From NCBI GenBank assembly GCA_049509515.1, contig JBEKZV010000029.1, forward strand, positions 36,852-100,851: a stretch of DNA of 64,000 bases. Direction: 5' to 3'. The position numbers and the translations under genes are program-made. A model generated the notes under the pieces. It saw only the letters and a list, made by a program, of their open reading frames with translations. It did not search any database and was not told the DNA's origin. Positions 59,628-64,000 of the stretch are shown piece by piece (position 1 is the first letter of the stretch; each line of letters begins with the position of its first letter). This stretch comes from JBEKCP01 sp049509515 (lineage in GTDB: Bacteria > Planctomycetota > Planctomycetia > Pirellulales > Thermoguttaceae).

Positions 59628-61046
59628 ATGAGTGATTCAACCCTGGTTCCGCCGGCGGAGGAACCGCTCCAGCCGTCCGGCAACGGATCCGGTAGCGGCT
59701 CAGGCCCTTCCCTCGGCGGGGACAAGGGGGTCGTTCGGGACGACCAGCCCACGGTGATCACCAACCGTCCTCCCATCGAGAGGGAGCCGGTCTCGGAATC
59801 GGCTGCGCGGATCCTCCAGGGGCGGATTCTCCCGGGCGACCACTTGGGGCATTTCGAGCTGGTCGAGTATGTCGGCGGCGGGGGAATGGGCCGCGTCTTC
59901 CGTGCCGTCGATCCCCGCTTGGCTCGAACCGTGGCCCTCAAGGTGCTGCCGCCGGAGCAGTCGGCGGATCACGAGACCCTGCTGCGCTTCCAGAACGAGG
60001 CCCAGTCGGCGGCGCGGCTGGACCACGACAACATCGCGCGGGTGTATTACGTGGGCGAGGACCGGGGACTCCACTACATCGTGATGGAGTTCATCGAGGG
60101 GGTGAACGTGCGGCGGCTGGTCGACAGCCGCGGGCCGCTCGGGCTGGCCGAAGCGGTCAGCTATACGCTGCAAGTCGCCGACGCGCTGACCCACGCCGCC
60201 AGCCGCAACGTGGTCCACCGCGACATCAAGCCCTCGAACCTGCTGATTACCCCCGAGGGCCAGGCGAAACTGATCGACATGGGGTTGGCCCGGTTCCAAC
60301 AGACCGACGACGGGGCACTGGACCTGACGGCCAGCGGCGTTACCCTGGGCACGTTCGATTACATCTCGCCGGAGCAGGCCCGCGACCCGCGCAACGCCGA
60401 CGTCCGCAGCGACATCTATTCGCTGGGCTGCACTTTCTTCTACATGCTGACCGGCCGGCCGCCGTTTCTCGGCGGGACGATGCTCCAGAAGCTCTTGCAG
60501 CACCAGGCCGATCAGCCGCCGGACGTCCGCCAGTTTCGCCCGGAGCTGCCCGAAGACGTCCCGCGGATCTTGCGGAAGATGCTGGCCAAAGACCCGCGGC
60601 ACCGCTACCGCACTCCCGCCGAGCTGGTCGAGGACCTCCTGGCGCTGGTGAAGTCGGCGGGGTTGCGGCGACCGGTGGGGACCCGGGCCGGGGGCGCGGC
60701 GGGCGAGCCCGCCGTCCCCTTCTGGTATCGCCATCTCCCCTGGATCGTCCCGCTGGCAGCCCTGCTGGCGATCGTGCTGGTGCTGCACGCCGTGTGGTCC
60801 GATCCGGCGGGCCGGGGGCCAACGGTGCCGGAGCTGCCGGCCATCGGGGCCGAAGGCCCGCTGCCCTCTCAGCCCGGTCCGCCGGGCGCCGAGCGGCGGA
60901 AGGGTGAGAAGAGCGAAAACGGTGAGAAGGGTGAGAAGGGCGAAGCGGCATCGCCCAGCCAGACAACGCCTACCCACGGGACCGCGCGGGCAGATTCCGC
61001 GACGCCTGCGGGAACCGTCCAACCCCGTGGACCGGGTTCTCAATGA
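59628..61046 (+). CDS. PknB-type membrane Ser/Thr protein kinase
   Basis: This encodes 472 residues. The kinase domain (about 75-345) has the glycine loop GGGGMGRVF (82-90), Lys in VALKVL (about 106), catalytic HRDIKPSN (198-205), the Mg loop as DMG instead of DFG (DMGLARFQ) and TFDYISPEQARDPRN for the P+1 region. One transmembrane helix follows near 367-388 (PWIVPLAALLAIVLVLHAVW). The outer part is short, with no PASTA or other sensor domain; its tail has a GEKGEK repeat. It phosphorylates Ser/Thr of unknown targets. I chose the ATG at 59628. It overlaps the next gene by four bases. Confidence 0.85.
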   Translation: MSDSTLVPPAEEPLQPSGNGSGSGSGPSLGGDKGVVRDDQPTVITNRPPIEREPVSESAARILQGRILPGDHLGHFELVEYVGGGGMGRVFRAVDPRLARTVALKVLPPEQSADHETLLRFQNEAQSAARLDHDNIARVYYVGEDRGLHYIVMEFIEGVNVRRLVDSRGPLGLAEAVSYTLQVADALTHAASRNVVHRDIKPSNLLITPEGQAKLIDMGLARFQQTDDGALDLTASGVTLGTFDYISPEQARDPRNADVRSDIYSLGCTFFYMLTGRPPFLGGTMLQKLLQHQADQPPDVRQFRPELPEDVPRILRKMLAKDPRHRYRTPAELVEDLLALVKSAGLRRPVGTRAGGAAGEPAVPFWYRHLPWIVPLAALLAIVLVLHAVWSDPAGRGPTVPELPAIGAEGPLPSQPGPPGAERRKGEKSENGEKGEKGEAASPSQTTPTHGTARADSATPAGTVQPRGPGSQ

Positions 61047-61354
61047 GCAGCATTTTCACGGAACCCCGGCTGCGGTGGCTCCTCCGGACGTCGCTCGCCG
61101 TGAGTGTTTTCGCGATCTGGTTAGACATTACCGTCGCGGATCTAGCGGCCACGCGTACTCACTCCTGCGTTCCTCTTGTTTTTGCGGCCGTCTGCGCGAC
61201 GGTAGCGGGAGTTGTGCCGCTACTGGCGTACTTGGTGGCCAACAGGTCCTTCGGCTGGCTCGTGGTGTTCGACGGCGTGGTGGTTTGCGACCTCTTCCTG
61301 CTTATCCTTCCTTGCGCCGTTCTTTTTCTGGGCTGGGTAGCGCGGATGCGTTGA
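61043..61354 (+). CDS. Small membrane protein coupled to the kinase
   Basis: This encodes 103 residues with three hydrophobic segments (SLAVSVFAIWLDITVADLAA; VFAAVCATVAGVVPLLAYLV; GVVVCDLFLLILPCAVLFLG). The ATG overlaps the kinase stop (ATGA), so the two are translationally coupled and it may act with the kinase. No family recognised. Confidence 0.6.
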   Translation: MSSIFTEPRLRWLLRTSLAVSVFAIWLDITVADLAATRTHSCVPLVFAAVCATVAGVVPLLAYLVANRSFGWLVVFDGVVVCDLFLLILPCAVLFLGWVARMR

Positions 61355-61436
61355 CAGCCCCGCACCGCCCCGCTAGAGTCTTGCCAGTGCCGCGATGAGG
61401 TGTTCTGCCACGCTGAAGCATAACTTACGTGACCCC

Positions 61437-61479
61437 GGGCGATTAGCTCAGTTGGTTAGAGCGCTGCCCTTACAAGGCG
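61437..61479 (+). tRNA. tRNA-Val (anticodon TAC), 5' half only
   Basis: GGGCGATTAGCTCAGTTGGT begins the gene: acceptor strand GGGCGAT, D-arm GCTC/GAGC, anticodon arm CTGCC-CTTACAA-GGCG with anticodon TAC. This matches tRNA-Val up to the third-from-last base of the anticodon stem. From 61480 the sequence leaves the tRNA (AATACCCACC). No variable loop, T-arm or matching acceptor strand (ATCGCCC) is found within the window. The gene is split by incoming DNA. Confidence 0.85.
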
Positions 61480-61508
61480 AATACCCACCCGTAAACCCAT
61501 TGGTATAC

Positions 61509-61520
61509 AACGACTTACGA
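61509..61520 (+). repeat. Left copy of a 12-bp inverted repeat
   Basis: AACGACTTACGA; exact reverse complement at 62726-62737 (TCGTAAGTCGTT). The two copies bracket the broken recombinase, 1.2 kb apart, and could be ends of a smaller nested element. Confidence 0.5.
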
Positions 61521-61527
61521 ATTCAGT

Positions 61528-61580
61528 CTGAGACGATTTGAGACGAAACCAGGTGGAGATCGTCTCAGAAATCGTCTCAG
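61528..61580. repeat. Hairpin with GAGACGA units at the element's left end
   Basis: CTGAGACGATTTGAGACGA (61528-61546) opposes 61560-61580 (TCGTCTCAGAAATCGTCTCA and one more base), giving a strong imperfect stem of two GAGACGA units per arm. It lies 50 bases inside the element from the tRNA junction, where a recombinase or directionality factor site would be expected. Confidence 0.55.
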
Positions 61581-62078
61581 ACGGTTCGTGTCGATGTCGC
61601 CGCGTCGGCAATCTCCCTCGCGGTCCGCCGACGATTCGGCCCGCTGGCCGGCGCCCCGCCAGCATGATTCACGCTGGCGTAGCCCCTGGCCGCGGGGCGG
61701 TGCCGCCCGACCGTCCGCCCCGGTATCGGCCTGCGCCTCGCCGCGGGCTCCTGGTGCATCGTGCCGGGCCGCGGGCGGCATGCCCCAAGACCTGCTGGTC
61801 GGGCCGGTCCTGGCCCCCCTGTCGGCCTGGCGCTGGACCTCCCGGTCGGCCGCCGATACTGATGGCCGCGGTCGGGCCGGCCCTGCCCCTGGACCTCCCG
61901 GTCGGTCTACCACTGGACCCGCTGGTCGAGCCGGTCCTCGTCCGCGGCGGTGGCACAGGTGGCAGAACACCCGTGGCGAGTGGGGCGGATCGAGGCCCAA
62001 GGCGGCCGGCGCCGGCGGCGCGGTCGCGGGTGGCGGCAGGCTCCAGATGCCCGACCTTGAACCGGCGCGACTCCCGGG

Positions 62079-62667
62079 TCAAGCCGCGGGGGAGGTGGTG
62101 CCCAGGATGTTGTAGATGGTGGGCCTGCTCAATCCGGTGGCCCGGGCAATAGCGGCAACCTTCTGGCCCTCGTCGTTCAGGCGGTGGATGGCCTGGACCT
62201 GCTTGGCCGTCACCTTGACGCGCCGGCCCTTCCGGCTGCCACCCCAGCGCTTGCCGTTGGCGAGGGCAACCGCTTGGCCAGCACGGATCCGCTCGGAGCG
62301 GACTTCGTTCTCGTAGGCCGCCACGGAGGCTAGCACGTTGGCCATGAGGCGGCCGGCCGCGGTGGACAGGTCCACCTTGTCCCGAAGCGCCTCAAAGCCG
62401 ATCTGGCGTCGCTGGAGGTCCTCGAACAGGGCGGTCAGCCCCGCGGCGGTGCGGCCCAGCCGGTCGAGCCGCCAGACGACGATCTTGGCCACCTTGCCGG
62501 CGCCTCCAGCCCGGTCGGTCCATCGTCTTCCCGGTGAACTTGTCGGTGTACCACTGGACCGGGGCGTCGGCGTAGGTCTCAACCCAGCGCTTCAGGTCGG
62601 GCTCCTGGCTGCGGGTGTCCTGCTGCCGGCTGCTGACCCGCAGGTACATGGCGATGAACCGTTGCAT
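62079..62667 (-). pseudogene. Serine recombinase (resolvase/invertase family), frameshifted
   Basis: The N-terminal part (MQRFIAMYLRVSSRQQDTRS, with the catalytic Ser in RVSSRQQ) reads in one frame to DRPGWRR at about 62497. The remainder continues in another frame: GKVAKIVVWRLDRLGRTAAG, ANVLASVAAYENEVRSERIR and a C-terminal HTH (KVAAIARATGLSRPTIYNIL). About eight residues of the usual sequence between DRPGW and GKVAK are missing, so a deletion of roughly 20-odd bases that changes frame is likely. Such enzymes integrate, excise or invert DNA. Confidence 0.75.
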
Positions 62668-62725
62668 GGCGAAGCTCCAAAGTGTCAAGTGTGAATTGTA
62701 ATTCAGGCGTTACACGTTCCGGCTG

Positions 62726-62737
62726 TCGTAAGTCGTT
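62726..62737 (-). repeat. Right copy of a 12-bp inverted repeat
   Basis: TCGTAAGTCGTT, the exact reverse complement of 61509-61520. It lies upstream of the broken recombinase start. A small direct repeat, GGGGCTATTGGAG, follows at about 62799-62821, at the end of the next gene. Confidence 0.5.
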
Positions 62738-62813
62738 GCCTGTCGGTCGATCCGGCCGCGTTTTCGCGGAGGGGATGACTCTTTACAGTTTTCCAAGGGG
62801 CTATTGGAGGGGG

Positions 62814-63455
62814 CTATTGGAGCATCTCGCCCGCCTCGACGGTCTGGAGCATGGCCCGTAGGTTATTGCGGTGGGTTTTCGCCAGCTTCACATAGTCGTC
62901 GAGCGGCTTGCCGTCGAGCCCCTCGGCCTCAGCTATCGCCTTGGCACGCTGGGCGAACACCTCGGCCAAGCCGCGGCGGGATAGCTCCAGCCGCGTGCAA
63001 CGGCTCAGAAGTGGGTGGGCGTCGTCCAGGTCCTCGAACAGCTTCTCTTGCCCTTCGGCCGTTGTCGTGAAGACCCAGACGACGTGCGGCGGGATGGGCT
63101 CGAAGATGCACAGGAGCCGGCGGACGATGGCGGCCCGCAGTCCGTGGGCCTCATTGATGATGAAGGCTCGGCCGCCGCGTTCTCCCAGGCATCGTGACCA
63201 TTGGGTGCGGTCGATCTCGCGGAGGCGGTCGGCGGTCAGGTCGCCAGCGTCCATCTCGTCAATGTTGATCTCGGCGGCGATCTCGGCAGCAATCAACCGG
63301 GCGATGGTCGTCTTGCCGGTCCCACCCTGACCGCTGACCCAGTACGCGCGGCCCGCCAAGCCACGCTTGCGAAGTGCCTCGATTCGGGCGATCACTTTGT
63401 CTTGGCCAACCACGTCGGACCACTCCCGCGGTCGGTACTGCTCATGGAGTTGCAT
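62814..63455 (-). CDS. AAA+ ATPase resembling a clamp-loader subunit
   Basis: This encodes 213 residues: LHEQYRPREWSDVVGQDKVI is the usual opening of DnaX/RFC-type clamp loaders, followed by Walker A GQGGTGKTT (42-50), a Walker B variant FIINEAH (NEAH 101-104 in place of DEAH), a sensor-1 VWVFTTT and LLSRCTRLELSRRG with the SRC arginine finger. Clamp loaders place the sliding clamp on DNA with ATP. It is shorter than cellular DnaX, and its element setting suggests a plasmid- or phage-borne helper for replication. Divergent from the regulator gene. Confidence 0.75.
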   Translation of the reverse strand: MQLHEQYRPREWSDVVGQDKVIARIEALRKRGLAGRAYWVSGQGGTGKTTIARLIAAEIAAEINIDEMDAGDLTADRLREIDRTQWSRCLGERGGRAFIINEAHGLRAAIVRRLLCIFEPIPPHVVWVFTTTAEGQEKLFEDLDDAHPLLSRCTRLELSRRGLAEVFAQRAKAIAEAEGLDGKPLDDYVKLAKTHRNNLRAMLQTVEAGEMLQ

Positions 63456-63507
63456 GGCTCTTACTCCCTTGTTTCAGGCTTCTTTCATCGGTTCTCACCC
63501 CCGTTCC

Positions 63508-63539
63508 TGACAAGTATAAGTCATCCGACTTATATGTCA
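63508..63539. promoter_or_regulatory. Palindromic operator between ATPase and regulator
   Basis: TGACAAGTATAAGTC (63508-63522) mirrors GACTTATATGTCA (63527-63539) around a four-base centre: one unpaired base aside, the arms are exact reverse complements. It lies 53 bases upstream of the ATPase start and 64 upstream of the regulator. The arrangement fits a repressor site controlling both divergent genes; that the adjacent HTH protein binds it is inference. Confidence 0.6.
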
Positions 63540-63602
63540 ATAGGTGCGACTTGACGGTGTTCGGATTTTGCCCTACTCTGATGTTGACAAGGGAGACGAC
63601 GC

Positions 63603-63821
63603 ATGACTGTCAGCGCCCAACTGAAAGCCGCAATCGAAGCCAGGGACGCCACCTTCTACCGCATCGCCAAGGACGCTGAAGTGAACTGGAGCGCTCTCCA
63701 GCGCTTTGTAGACGGCACGCGGCCGGACATTCGCATCAGCACGGTGGACCGGTTGTGCGAGTACCTCGGGCTAGAATTGCAGCCGAAAAAAAGGCCACAC
63801 GGCAAGCGACGCGCGAAGTGA
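63603..63821 (+). CDS. Cro/C1-type HTH regulator
   Basis: This encodes 72 residues with a helix-turn-helix: YRIAKDAEVNWSALQRFVDG, then RISTVDRLCEYLGLELQPK, the classic Xre/Cro layout with a basic tail. GGGAG precedes the ATG. It probably represses the element's genes through the palindrome upstream. The 180 bases after it hold nothing that I recognise. Confidence 0.8.
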   Translation: MTVSAQLKAAIEARDATFYRIAKDAEVNWSALQRFVDGTRPDIRISTVDRLCEYLGLELQPKKRPHGKRRAK

Positions 63822-64000
63822 CCCCAGGGGCCCCCCGGTCCCGCCAGATTCTAAAACCTCCCCCGGGCCGGCCGGCTTTGGGGTAAGCGTCCGGCAGAGC
63901 ACGTAGGAAGAAATCGCCGGCCGGGCGCGGGCTTGGTGGCCGCAAAGATCAGGCGGGGCGCCAGCGGTGGGGAAGCAGGGCGAGAAGGTCTGCCTCACTG

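Larger units (their letters stand above)
61480..64000. mobile_element. Integrated element disrupting tRNA-Val (runs off the window)
   Basis: Foreign DNA begins at the broken tRNA-Val and continues to the window end. Contents: a hairpin at 61528-61580, a broken serine recombinase, an AAA+ ATPase resembling a clamp loader, and a Cro/C1 regulator divergent from it with a palindromic operator. These are typical of an integrative plasmid, prophage or island. The far end and any displaced tRNA 3' half lie outside the window, so the type cannot be fixed. 61581-62078 is extremely GC-rich and holds no gene that I can support. Confidence 0.65.

Noticed and set aside
61437..61540. Group I intron inside tRNA-Val
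   Set aside because: The break is in the anticodon stem rather than the loop, no intron core motifs are seen, and no 3' exon follows within 2.5 kb.
61515..62152. Several overlapping open frames of 130-200 codons
   Set aside because: All are Arg/Pro/Gly-rich in every frame, a result of extreme GC content, and none has a recognisable motif.

Overview
The window looks like chromosome from a GC-rich planctomycete (Pirellulales-like lineage). The grounds are its gene families: SLA1-homology (SHD1) secreted proteins, Tat-exported Gfo/Idh/MocA and TIM-barrel isomerase proteins, secreted HEAT and LRR proteins, a PknB-type kinase, a cell-wall regulator gene (mraZ) with no division cluster beside it, and many long secreted proteins of unknown function. 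This is an inference from family content; no rRNA gene is present to confirm it.

Layout. 1-445 ends in a 3' tRNA-like remnant and a terminator, possibly an old integration scar. 466-10000 holds a VanZ-like membrane protein and a run of exported proteins (SGNH-like hydrolase, a 975-residue unknown, HEAT, SHD1, transglutaminase-like). 10.3-20 kb is a carbohydrate-use island: Gfo/Idh/MocA oxidoreductase, HEAT protein, sugar isomerase, GH42-like and GH36-like hydrolases. 20-30.7 kb has a UPF1-like helicase, an M16 double-domain peptidase, a coiled-coil protein, small DUF5076 and DUF4926 proteins and the threonine-degradation pair kbl/tdh. 30.8-34.7 kb has a PIN toxin-antitoxin pair, a SufR-like regulator and a glycogen debranching enzyme. 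35.7-40.3 kb holds metG and a purine/acetyltransferase operon that look compositionally less GC-biased than their neighbours. 40.5-54.2 kb is housekeeping: mfd, a parvulin, mraZ, a cytidylate-kinase-like protein, the ACT/UPF0210 pair, an M50 protease, a purine permease, an aldolase-like unknown and a retropepsin-like protein. 54.5-61.4 kb has an LRR protein, a broken MNT/HEPN pair, RNase P RNA, an RHH protein, a sugar isomerase and a Ser/Thr kinase. From 61.4 kb a tRNA-Val gene is cut in its anticodon arm and foreign DNA begins: a broken serine recombinase, an AAA+ clamp-loader-like ATPase and a divergent Cro/C1 regulator with a palindromic operator.

The most striking signal is repeat biology. 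At least three families of short repeats (a GTAGGGTGGG-bounded palindrome, a CATCCTT/AGGATGA tract and a GGTCTTGGGTC tract) lie between genes throughout the window, and one copy or derivative of each is also present in frame inside mfd, expanding the protein without breaking it. A second clear signal is the orphan mraZ gene, whose leader carries three exact 10-bp-spaced TGGG boxes, the layout of an MraZ operator.
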